A stretch of 18,892 nucleotides of DNA. Source: Deltaproteobacteria bacterium. Its GTDB lineage: Bacteria > Myxococcota > UBA796 > SXON01. Numbering within the stretch: position 1 is the first letter of the stretch; the number at the start of each line of letters is the position of its first letter. The stretch spans positions 1 to 18,892 of the forward strand of contig CANKNP010000054.1 in assembly GCA_947483545.1 (NCBI GenBank), written 5' to 3'. The notes under the pieces are model-generated. The model was not told the origin of the DNA and did not search any database. It saw only the letters and a list, made by a program, of their open reading frames with translations. A program made the position numbers and the translations under genes. Of this stretch, positions 8,801-14,827 are shown piece by piece.

Positions 8801-11302
8801 TCCGACCCGTTCAACCCCGACAGTGACGGGGACGGCGTCTACGACGGCACCGAGGTCGGCGCGGACGCGTCCGACCCCATCGACACCGACGGCGATGGCT
8901 CCTTCGATTGGAACGACACCGACGACGACGAAGATCTGCTCTCCACCGCGGACGAGAACGCCGGCTACGACCCCACGAACCCCGAGAGCGTGCCCGCGGA
9001 CAGCGACGGTGACGGCACCGCCGACTACCTCGACAGCGACAGCGACGACGACACGCTCCTCGACGGCGAAGAGGGCATGGACGACACCGACGACGACGGA
9101 CGCGCGGACTACGTGGACAACGACGACGACGCCGACGGCATCCTGACCGAGGATGAAGCCGCGGTGGACGCCAACCTGGACGGCGAGCCGGACGAAGACG
9201 TAGACGGCGACGGCATCCCCAACAACCTCGACACCGACAGCGACAACGACGAAGAGCTGGACTCCTCCGAAGGCGAGGTCGATGAAGACGGCGACAGCGT
9301 GCCCGACTACGTCGATCCCGACTGCTGCACCGAGAGCATCGACAGCGACGGCGATGGCCTCGCGGACGACGTGGAAGGCATCCTGGGCTCCGATCCGTTC
9401 AACGCCGACACCGACGGCGACGGCCTGACCGACGGCGATGAGGTCGGCGCCAGCTTTGACGGCTCCGACGCCGCGACCGCCGCCGACTCCGATGGCGACG
9501 GCACGAACGACTACCTCGACACCGACGATGACGACGACGGCCTCTTGACCGAGGACGAGATCGGGCAGTACGACTACACCGACCCCGCCGCCGAGCCCGA
9601 CGACATGGACAGCGACGGCACCGCCGACCACCTCGACCTCGACAGCGACGACGACAGCGTCTCCGACGCCGACGAAGGTGCCACCGACACCGATGGCGAC
9701 GGCCTCGACGACAGCGAGGACCCCGACGACGACGGCGACACCATCGCGACCGCGGACGAGCAGTCCGTTGACTCCGACGGCGATGGCGAGGCCAACCCCG
9801 ACGCCGATGGCGACGGCACCCCGAACCGCCAGGACACCGACAGCGACGACGACGGCTTGCTCGACGCCGACGAGGGCGAGGCAGACGCCGACAGCGACGG
9901 CATCCCCGACTACGTAGACCCCGCCGACATCATCCCCGGCGACGAGGACGGCGACGGCCTGACCGATGACGTCGAACTGCTCATCGGCTCCGACCCGACC
10001 GACCCCGACACGGACGGCGATGGGATCTGGGACGGCGTCGAGGTCGGCGAGGACACGGCGGCCCCCATCGACAGCGATGGCGATGGCGCGGGCAACTGGA
10101 ACGACCCCGACGACGACAACGACAGCATCGCCACGATCGACGAGAACGTAGACTACGACGCCGAGGATCCGGACAGCGTGTTCTACGACACCGACGAGGA
10201 CGGCACACCTGACTACCTCGACCTCGACAGCGACGACGACAGCCTGGAGGACGCCGGCGAAGGGGTCGTGGACACCGACGCCGATGGCCGCGCCGACTAC
10301 GTGGACAACGACGACGACGCCGACGGCATCCTCACGCTGTCCGAGCTGACCGTAGATGCCGACCTGGACGGCGACGCCGACAGCGACGCCGATGCCGACG
10401 GCACCAGCAATGATCGCGACGACGACAGCGACAACGACGGCGAGGTGGACCTGTCCGAGGGCGAGGCCGACGAGGATCTCGACGGCATCCCCGACTACGT
10501 CGATCCCGACTGCTGCTACGGGTTTGACACCGACGGCGATGGCCTGCAGGACGACGTTGAAGAGCTGATCGGCTCAAACCCGCTGACCGCCGACACCGAC
10601 GGCGACGGTGTGCCCGACGGCGACGAGGTCGGGCCCGACTTCGATCCCGAAGCCCCGGTCCCAGCCGACACCGACGGGGACGGCGCACCAGACTTCAACG
10701 ACACCGACGATGATGACGACGGGCTCTCGACCAGCGAGGAGATCGGCGACTTCGATTACACCGACCCCGCCGATTCTGCCGACGACGTGGATTCGGACGG
10801 CACGCCCGACCACCTCGACCTGGACTCCGACGACGACACGGTGACCGACGCCGACGAGGGATCCTCCGACAGCGACGGCGATGGCGTGACCGACAACGAA
10901 GACCTGGACGACGACAACGACGGGATCGACACCGCTGCCGAGCAGTCCGTCGATGCCAATGGCGATGGCACCGCCGATCCCGACGCGGATGGCGACGGCA
11001 TCCCCAACCGTCTCGATCCCGACAGCGATAACGACGGCGCCCTCGACGTCGACGAGGGCACCGGCGACTCCGACAGCGACGGCATCGAGAACTATGTGGA
11101 CCCCGAGGCCCCCGACACCGGCGACGACACCGCGCCCATCGACACCGCTATCGACGACACGGGCACGCTCGACACCGCCGCCATGTGGCAGGGCGGGGGC
11201 GGGTGTACGTGCAACGTGCCGGTGGTGGATCCAACCGCGATTGGCGCGTTTGCGCTGTTGGCGAGCGGGTGGTTGGCGGGGCGAAGGCGGCGGAACGCGT
11301 AG
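5834..11302 (+). CDS. giant secreted lectin / MopE / thrombospondin-3 repeat protein with MYXO-CTERM-like tail
   Basis: Predicted surface or secreted protein of about 1822 residues, dominated by Asp. A signal peptide (1-22, ending THAHA-like TAHA before GTF) is followed by one MopE-type metal-binding repeat (about 23-86). Next comes a C-type lectin domain (about 89-212) with WFGLND, the calcium/sugar motifs EPN (177-179) and WND (197-199), and paired cysteines. Then come eight MopE repeats (to about 594) and six blocks of thrombospondin type-3 calcium repeats (595 to about 1760). The end is a TGDDTAP linker and a terminal GGGGCTCN, hydrophobic helix and RRRR. The EPN pair suggests mannose-like sugars, and the repeats suggest a long calcium-stiffened stalk; both are inferences from the families. 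The ATG at 5834 has an AGG a few bases upstream; the ATG at 5843 is the alternative. It is transcribed away from yceD and shows no frameshift. Confidence 0.9.
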   Translation: MRPMSLTLLALVSPLFIHTAHAGTFYADDDGDGYGDVYFPKSGTTAPAGYVADATDCDDNRAASNPGATETCTGYDDDCDSFIDEGSVCPYYVVQNGHAYMYINTVASWADHQAYCSAFGYSLAEIGSLAENSYVDAVADTVSGEKWWFGLNDIASEGSFVNPSGAPVSFTYWHSGEPNNAGDEDCTQFNRFSDDTWNDEPCSSTFRGVCESGQLTVWYYDADSDGYGTNSTTYTSIDQPSGYVIRGDDCNDSDTSVSPGDLEIWYDGTDQDCDGNDTDQDEDGYDYTIDCDDTDAAIHPGATESYYDGVDQDCSGTSDYDADGDGQDSDLYGGTDCNDADPATYTGASESWYDGVDQACDGGSDYDQDGDGHDSASYGGDDCNDGDASTYPGAADAVGDGIDQDCSGSDNQDADGDGYDGSAYGGPDCDDANSSVNPAATDIPYDGIDQDCSGADDLDADNDGYDSSSYGGTDCADGDAAVNPSMSEIWYDGTDQDCDGNDADQDGDGYYAEGSGGTDCNDTDATIYVGALDTWYDGIDSDCAGNDDYDQDGDGYISADYGGDDCDDTEATIHPDAVELSNGIDDDCDGLTELDDTDADGVPDETEIAFGSDPDDADTDDDGLIDGYEYGPDFSTPLDSDGDALYDFDDTDDDGDLWQTSDEIGTGETPDDADGDGIPDHLDLDSDDDGVLDTDELISDSDGDGSVDLEDNDDDGDGILTAEENAEDSDHDGDADPDADGDAIPNYLDTDSDDDGEGDASEGDQDRDGNFISDYVDAGCCADLDSDGDGLTDDDEDIAGSDPYDDDSDDDGVSDGIEVGDPADPTDSDGDGTFDYADADDDDDGIDTIDELGDPEQPNDSDGDSTPDYLDVDSDDDGLLDADEGTTDSDLDGTADAYDSDDDGDGIGTFEENGEDADNDGEIDVDADGDGVDNYLDLDSDDDGEGDASEGSGGDRDVDGIDDYVDPDCCEGLDSDGDGLTDDDEGIIGSDPFNPDSDGDGVYDGTEVGADASDPIDTDGDGSFDWNDTDDDEDLLSTADENAGYDPTNPESVPADSDGDGTADYLDSDSDDDTLLDGEEGMDDTDDDGRADYVDNDDDADGILTEDEAAVDANLDGEPDEDVDGDGIPNNLDTDSDNDEELDSSEGEVDEDGDSVPDYVDPDCCTESIDSDGDGLADDVEGILGSDPFNADTDGDGLTDGDEVGASFDGSDAATAADSDGDGTNDYLDTDDDDDGLLTEDEIGQYDYTDPAAEPDDMDSDGTADHLDLDSDDDSVSDADEGATDTDGDGLDDSEDPDDDGDTIATADEQSVDSDGDGEANPDADGDGTPNRQDTDSDDDGLLDADEGEADADSDGIPDYVDPADIIPGDEDGDGLTDDVELLIGSDPTDPDTDGDGIWDGVEVGEDTAAPIDSDGDGAGNWNDPDDDNDSIATIDENVDYDAEDPDSVFYDTDEDGTPDYLDLDSDDDSLEDAGEGVVDTDADGRADYVDNDDDADGILTLSELTVDADLDGDADSDADADGTSNDRDDDSDNDGEVDLSEGEADEDLDGIPDYVDPDCCYGFDTDGDGLQDDVEELIGSNPLTADTDGDGVPDGDEVGPDFDPEAPVPADTDGDGAPDFNDTDDDDDGLSTSEEIGDFDYTDPADSADDVDSDGTPDHLDLDSDDDTVTDADEGSSDSDGDGVTDNEDLDDDNDGIDTAAEQSVDANGDGTADPDADGDGIPNRLDPDSDNDGALDVDEGTGDSDSDGIENYVDPEAPDTGDDTAPIDTAIDDTGTLDTAAMWQGGGGCTCNVPVVDPTAIGAFALLASGWLAGRRRRNA
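6480..7609 (+). repeat. eight MopE-type metal-binding repeats within the giant gene
   Basis: After the lectin domain the protein carries eight units of about 40-50 residues, each of the form DCxD...PGA...WYDGxDQDCDG with a leading DxDGDGY loop; a ninth unit precedes the lectin domain. They match the family described as putative metal-binding motif (MopE copper-binding type). Unit five lacks the usual aromatic before DG (VGDGIDQDC) and unit four reads DQACDG, so not all units need bind metal alike. Confidence 0.85.
7616..11109 (+). repeat. six copies of a ~190-residue thrombospondin type-3 block
   Basis: Copies begin at about 7616, 8180, 8750, 9338, 9941 and 10523, spaced 564-603 bases. Each runs DSDGDGLTDDxE, IGSDP, DTDGDGxxDGxEVG, SDGDGTxDYxDTDDDDDG, DSDGTxDHLDLDSDDD, DADEG, DADGDGxPNxxD and DGIPDYVDPDCC. 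Copies 3 and 5 resemble each other most, as do 4 and 6, which points to duplication of a two-copy unit of about 1.2 kb. Confidence 0.8.
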
Positions 11303-11310
11303 CGGCGGGC

Positions 11311-11450
11311 CCATCCTGCGGGCGGTAGCGCCGGTCCAGGGTTCGCAGGCGGGTAGCGCCGGTCCAGGGTTCGCAGGCGGGTAGCGCCGGTCCAGGGTTC
11401 GCAGGCGGGTAGCGCCGGTCCAGGGTTCGCAGGCGGGTAGCGCCGGTCTT
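11311..11450. repeat. 28-bp tandem repeat, five units
   Basis: Four near-identical 28-bp units start at 11339, 11367, 11395 and 11423, each beginning GGGTTCGCAGGCGGG and ending TAGCGCCGGTCCA (the last ends TCTT). A fifth, degenerate unit precedes them at 11311-11338. There are no spacers, and 28 is not a multiple of three, so it is neither a CRISPR array nor coding. It begins nine bases after the stop of the giant gene. Confidence 0.9.
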
Positions 11451-11452
11451 CC

Positions 11453-11473
11453 CCTTCTCCCTCCGGGAGAAGG
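11453..11473. repeat. palindrome CCTTCTCCC-TCC-GGGAGAAGG
   Basis: Nine-base arms (11453-11461 and 11465-11473) with a three-base loop directly follow the tandem repeats. The sequence resembles interspersed REP-like palindromes found in many GC-rich proteobacterial genomes. It could also act as a weak terminator for the giant gene, but no T run follows. Confidence 0.6.
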
Positions 11474-11526
11474 TGGCGCCGTACTCGGCGACGGATGAGG
11501 GCTCCACGGGGATCTGCATCGACTCC

Positions 11527-11630
11527 GTACGGGCGGCCCCCCCGTGAGGCTGGGCAACAATGGGCCCGTTGCTGAACTGACGTTCCCACCCTGGATCTGC
11601 GTAGGGGCGGCCCCCCGTGGCCGCCCGGGG
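11527..11630. repeat. two copies of a GTA-GGGCGGCCCCCC element, one a full palindrome
   Basis: GTACGGGCGGCCCCCC starts at 11527 and GTAGGGGCGGCCCCCC at 11601; both are preceded by GGATCTGC. The second copy closes into a hairpin with arms GGGCGGCC (11605-11612) and GGCCGCCC (11619-11626) and loop CCCCGT. This is the layout of an interspersed palindromic repeat, in a stretch with no coding potential that I can see. Confidence 0.6.
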
Positions 11631-11661
11631 TGAACCGGGGCGGACTCTTGAAGCCAGCCCC

Positions 11662-11735
11662 CCTCCCCACCGGGGGGAGGTGCCCGCAGGGCGGAGGGGG
11701 TTTGCCCCAATGTAATATAACTGAGTGCCTCACTT
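11662..11735. repeat. G-rich hairpin followed by the inverted relative of the 5721 palindrome
   Basis: CCTCCCC (11662-11668) pairs with GGGGAGG (11674-11680). Then TGCCCGCAGGGCGGAGGGGG runs into a segment whose reverse complement reads CTCAGTTATATTACATTGGG. That aligns with CTCAGTTATGTTCTGTCGGG at 5738-5757 and continues as GCAA...CCTCC...GCCC in both. It is therefore a diverged copy of the element upstream of the giant gene, in the opposite orientation. Confidence 0.55.
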
Positions 11736-11788
11736 TTGTGCGATTCGCACTCCCAGTCGGTGGTCACCCCAGGTTTGCGCCCGTTGCC

Positions 11789-12439
11789 ATGAATGTCTCG
11801 CCCCCGGCCGCAACCCCGCGCTTTCCGCGCAGCCTCGCTTCGTTTCATCGGTTCATGGAGGCGGCGAGCTTCGCGCAGGCGGCGCCGCTGAACACGCAAG
11901 CGGTGGCCTCGGATTGTGGCATCCCCCGAAAGACGGTGGAGACCCACTTCGGGCTGCTGGAGGACCTGCTGCTCGCGGTCCGGCTCCCGATTTTTCGCCG
12001 CAGGGCGGCGCGCCGGCTCACAAGCCACCCGAAGTTCTTCTTCTTCGATGCCGGCGTGTACCGCGCGCTTCGCCCTCGCGGCCCGCTCGACTCAGACGCC
12101 GAGATCGATGGGGCGGCTATCGAGACCCTGTTGTTCCAGGTCGTCCGCGCCGAGTCCGCCAACCGGGCGCTGGAGTATGACCTCAGCTTCTGGCGCACCG
12201 TGGAGGGCCTGGAGGTGGACCTGGTCGCCTACGGCCCCCGCGGGCTCCACGCCTTCGAGCTCAAACGCTCCTCTCGTTTCGACGAGGCCGATCTCGTCGG
12301 ACTACGCGCCTTCTGCGAGGACTATCCGGAGGCCCGCGGGCACTTGCTCTACGGCGGCACCTCCAGCTATCGGTACGGCGCCATCGACGTCACCCCGCTC
12401 GGAGAGGGCCTTCGCGCGCTGCCGGAATGGCTCGCTTGA
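11789..12439 (+). pseudogene. 5'-truncated AAA ATPase with DUF4143 domain
   Basis: The readable 216 residues match the C-terminal half of the widespread ATP-binding DUF4143 proteins. A winged-helix-like segment (NTQAVASDCGIPRKTVETHFGLL-type) is followed by LLAVRLPIFRRRAARRL, HPKFFFFDAGVYRALRPRGPL, and a nuclease-fold core with EVDLVAYGPRGLHAFELKRS (a D...ExK pattern). Intact relatives have about 370-400 residues and begin with an AAA domain carrying Walker A and B motifs; none is visible here. The sequence upstream is the repeat mosaic, so the N-terminal half was probably lost by rearrangement at that island. The frame is open further upstream, but only through repeat sequence; 11789 is the first sensible ATG. 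It ends seven bases from the convergent PAAR gene. A shortened functional protein cannot be excluded. Confidence 0.7.
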
Positions 12440-12446
12440 CCGCCCC

Positions 12447-12767
12447 TCAGCCCACGTTCACATTCCCGCTGCCGCTGATCAGCGTGCCGACACCGCCGCA
12501 GTGCGTGGTCATGTCCCCGAGCCGGTGGGCCGCCATGCCGTTGATGTAGACCTTGCCCGATCCCATCGCCGTGTCCCAGGCGTTCGGGCCGCAACATGCC
12601 GCGTGGATCCCCGGGTCTCCCGGCGCGCGGAGGGCGGCGAGGCCGTTCACGTTCACGTTCGGAGAGCCCGACACCGCGGCGCCCACACAGCAGTGCGGAC
12701 AGGCGGGACAACCGTGGGAATCCGCGGGGACAAGCGCGTTGTCCGTGACTCGACCTTGGAACGACAT
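12447..12767 (-). CDS. PAAR-domain protein
   Basis: A 106-residue PAAR protein. In characterised systems, PAAR proteins form the sharp metal-bound tip of type VI secretion and related contractile spikes. Typical features are HGCPACPHCC, GSPNVNVNGLAALR.GD, the HAACCGPN turn, GSGKVYINGMAAHRLGDMTTHCGG and a closing GSGNVNVG, that is, repeated NVxVNG/VYINGMAAHRLGD strands of the beta-prism. It is rich in Cys and His, which bind the tip metal. The ATG at 12767 is preceded by a strong CCGGAGG ribosome site with a five-base gap, so the ATG seven codons upstream is not needed. No VgrG, sheath or effector gene is in view, and there is no C-terminal toxin extension, so it is an orphan tip here. It diverges from the FabL-like gene across 42 bases. 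Confidence 0.9.
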   Translation of the reverse strand: MSFQGRVTDNALVPADSHGCPACPHCCVGAAVSGSPNVNVNGLAALRAPGDPGIHAACCGPNAWDTAMGSGKVYINGMAAHRLGDMTTHCGGVGTLISGSGNVNVG

Positions 12768-12772
12768 GACGG

Positions 12773-12779
12773 CCTCCGG
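12773..12779 (-). promoter_or_regulatory. ribosome binding site of the PAAR gene
   Basis: CCGGAGG on the minus strand, five bases before the ATG at 12767; it decides the start of this gene. The 42-base gap to the divergent reductase gene must hold the promoters of both, but no clear -35/-10 pair is seen. Confidence 0.7.
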
Positions 12780-12809
12780 AGCCTGCATCGTAGCACGTTA
12801 GCTGCGGCC

Positions 12810-13523
12810 ATGAACATCCTCATCACCGGTGCTTCCCGCGGGATCGGCGCCGCCATCGCGCGCAGGTTCGCCGCCCCGGGCAACTGCATCGCCGTCAACT
12901 ACATGAAGAGCGCGGAGGCTGCTGCCGAGGTCGCCAGATCCTGCGAGGAGGCAGGCGCCACCGCGATCCTCGTGCCCGGCGACGTCCGCAGCGAGGACGA
13001 TCTGAAGCGCCTCGGTCGTGTATTCCCTGACGGTGTCGATGTGCTCGTTCACAACGCCGCCATCGGGGCGCTCAAGCCCTGGGACAAGATCCGGACGGGG
13101 CAATGGGACCTGACGTTGGAGAGCTCCTTGCGCCCGTTCTGGCTGCTGACCCGGCTGTGTACGCTCAACGAAGGCGCGAACGTGATCGGGATCTCCAGCA
13201 TGGGAAGCAGACAGTTTGTGCCCGGATATGCGGCGATGGGCGTAGCGAAGGCGGGGATCGAGGCGTTGACGCGGCAGCTCGCGGTCGAGCTTGCGCCCCG
13301 AGTGCGCGTGAACACCGTGTGCGGCGGGCTCGTTCGCACCGATGCGCTCAACTACCTGCTCGACGGGGACAAGATGCTGGCGTTCGCGGAGTCACACACC
13401 CCGCTCGGTGGGATCGCCAGCGCGGACGACATCGCGGCGGTGGTGCACCTGCTGTGCGACCCGCGCGCGAGGTGGATCACCGGGCAGGTGGTGGTGGCGG
13501 ACGGGGGGTTGAGCTTGTTGTGA
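12810..13523 (+). CDS. short-chain dehydrogenase/reductase, FabL-like (enoyl-ACP reductase III type)
   Basis: A 237-residue NAD(P)-binding Rossmann protein. It has the cofactor loop TGASRGIG (residues 6-13), NAA (82-84), the ISSMGS strand, and a catalytic pair spaced Tyr140-x6-Lys147 (GYAAMGVAKAG). Classical SDRs have Tyr-x3-Lys; the x6 spacing is the mark of FabI/FabL-type enoyl-ACP reductases. Here the flanking sequence (SSMGSRQFVPGY, GLVRTDALNYL, TGQVVVADGGLSLL) recalls Bacillus FabL, as far as I remember that sequence. The inferred reaction is reduction of trans-2-enoyl-ACP, the last step of the elongation cycle begun by FabF. FabG-like or specialised-metabolism SDRs are alternatives. The start is the only ATG before the Rossmann strand. 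It diverges from the PAAR gene. Confidence 0.85.
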   Translation: MNILITGASRGIGAAIARRFAAPGNCIAVNYMKSAEAAAEVARSCEEAGATAILVPGDVRSEDDLKRLGRVFPDGVDVLVHNAAIGALKPWDKIRTGQWDLTLESSLRPFWLLTRLCTLNEGANVIGISSMGSRQFVPGYAAMGVAKAGIEALTRQLAVELAPRVRVNTVCGGLVRTDALNYLLDGDKMLAFAESHTPLGGIASADDIAAVVHLLCDPRARWITGQVVVADGGLSLL

Positions 13524-13634
13524 GGTGGCCAAGCTCGCCCCGGGGGTGTAGCCTCTGGGCGTGTGCGCCGACCGGACCCGTTCATGCTGCCCCTCCGATT
13601 CCTCGGCGAGGATCGCCCGGGACCGGGGGGCGCG

Positions 13635-14822
13635 ATGATCAACTGGGCAGGCGTCCAAGCCCGAATCTCGCTCGGCGAGGACCAGACCACGGAGCTCGGG
13701 CGTTTTCGGAGCTTTTCCGAGAAGAACTGGCTCAAGACAGCGTGCGCGATGGCGAACTCGGACGGTGGGCTCATCGTGCTCGGCGTTCGGGATGATGGCT
13801 CGCTGGATGGCGTGCCCATGGAGCCTGAGGAGGTCCGCGAACGGCTGGCGAACATCCTCCAGAACAGCTTCAACGGCCCTCTCCACGCCCGCCTGGGAAG
13901 GGCCGAGGTCGACGGGCGCTGGATTCATTGGATAGAGGTTCAGAAGATGCGGGGGCCCGAGCCGATGCGGGTAGACGGCCGGGTGTACGTACGTCGGGAC
14001 CGCGGGAGCAAGGAGCCCAGCGCCTCGGAGCTGCAGGAGCTGTACAACACGTTCGGGCTCATCCTGACGGAGGAGCGGATGCTCGCCGAGACGTCGATCG
14101 CGGACGTGGAGTTCGGCGCCTTTCGCGCCTATATGGCCCGGCGTGGGGTAGACCTCGGCGCCCCGGACACGGAGCCACTCCCCGACGAGGAGGAGCTGAC
14201 GCGCGCTGAGGTCCTGGCGGCAGACGTGGACCGCACGCTCCGCCCGACCCTGTACGGAATCCTCTGCTTCGGCCGAGAGCCGCAGCGCTTCTCCTTCACC
14301 CGCGCCTTCTTGGTGCAACTGTCCGCCTACGCCGGCCTGGATCGCGGGGACGACGTGCTCTCCGTGGCGGACGCCGTAGGGAGGTTGGACGAGCAGGTGA
14401 CGCGGGCAGAAGAATGGCTCCGAGGGCTGGGACGCCAGGAGCGCTATGAGGGCCTGTTGCGCGAGGACCGGTTCGTGCTCCCCCAGCGCGCCTTTCGGGA
14501 GGCCTTGGTCAATGCGGTCGCACACCGGGACTACAGCCTCGTGGGAGCGAAAATCCAGGTGGATGTGTTCGATGACCGGGTGGAAGTGACGAGCCCTGGC
14601 GCGCTCCCGAACCACAAGACCCCCGAGTCGGTGGAGCGTGGGGGCCCACCGCGCTCCCGAAACGAGGCGATGGCCAACTTTTTGCTCGTACAACGGCTGA
14701 TGGAGCAGCGGGGGACAGGATTCCCGCGGGTGCGGAAGGCCATGCAGGCGTTCAACGGGACGATCCCGGAGCTTCGGACGAGCGAATCCGAGCGGTGGGT
14801 CCGGGTCACCTTCCGCCGCTGA
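13635..14822 (+). CDS. AlbA_2 (Schlafen-type) DNA-binding / GHKL ATPase-like protein
   Basis: A 395-residue protein of the group often annotated as 'ATP-binding protein' or 'RecG-like/AlbA_2 transcriptional regulator'. The N-terminal AlbA_2 domain (about 13-125) is seen from GEDQTTELGR and LKTACAMANSDGGLIVLGVRDDG. The C-terminal part resembles a HATPase_c_4 fold: REALVNAVAHRDYS (288-301), VTSPGALP (about 318-325) and RGTGFPRVRKAM (359-370). Members are linked to transcription control and, in some cases, to defence; the role here is unknown. I prefer the ATG at 13635, just before the conserved domain and after a G-rich stretch. A GTG at 13563 and an ATG at 13584 would add 24 or 17 residues. 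It ends five bases before the kinase gene, so the two are probably cotranscribed. Confidence 0.85.
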   Translation: MINWAGVQARISLGEDQTTELGRFRSFSEKNWLKTACAMANSDGGLIVLGVRDDGSLDGVPMEPEEVRERLANILQNSFNGPLHARLGRAEVDGRWIHWIEVQKMRGPEPMRVDGRVYVRRDRGSKEPSASELQELYNTFGLILTEERMLAETSIADVEFGAFRAYMARRGVDLGAPDTEPLPDEEELTRAEVLAADVDRTLRPTLYGILCFGREPQRFSFTRAFLVQLSAYAGLDRGDDVLSVADAVGRLDEQVTRAEEWLRGLGRQERYEGLLREDRFVLPQRAFREALVNAVAHRDYSLVGAKIQVDVFDDRVEVTSPGALPNHKTPESVERGGPPRSRNEAMANFLLVQRLMEQRGTGFPRVRKAMQAFNGTIPELRTSESERWVRVTFRR

Positions 14823-14827
14823 CACCG

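Noticed and set aside
7052..9631. 859-codon open frame on the minus strand, Val/Ala/Gly-rich and looking like a membrane protein
   Set aside because: It is the antisense of Asp-rich repeats: GAC codons read as GTC (Val) in reverse and stops are avoided by composition. The plus-strand gene explains the sequence fully.
11339..11350. GGGTTCGCAGG as the T arm of a tRNA
   Set aside because: No matching acceptor, anticodon or D arm is found around it, and the motif is part of the tandem repeat.
11311..11450. 28-bp direct repeats as a CRISPR array
   Set aside because: The units abut without spacers and no cas gene is in view.
13392..14825. 477-codon minus-strand frame opposite the AlbA_2 gene
   Set aside because: The plus strand shows AlbA_2 and GHKL motifs; the minus frame has none and its composition is typical of an antisense reading.
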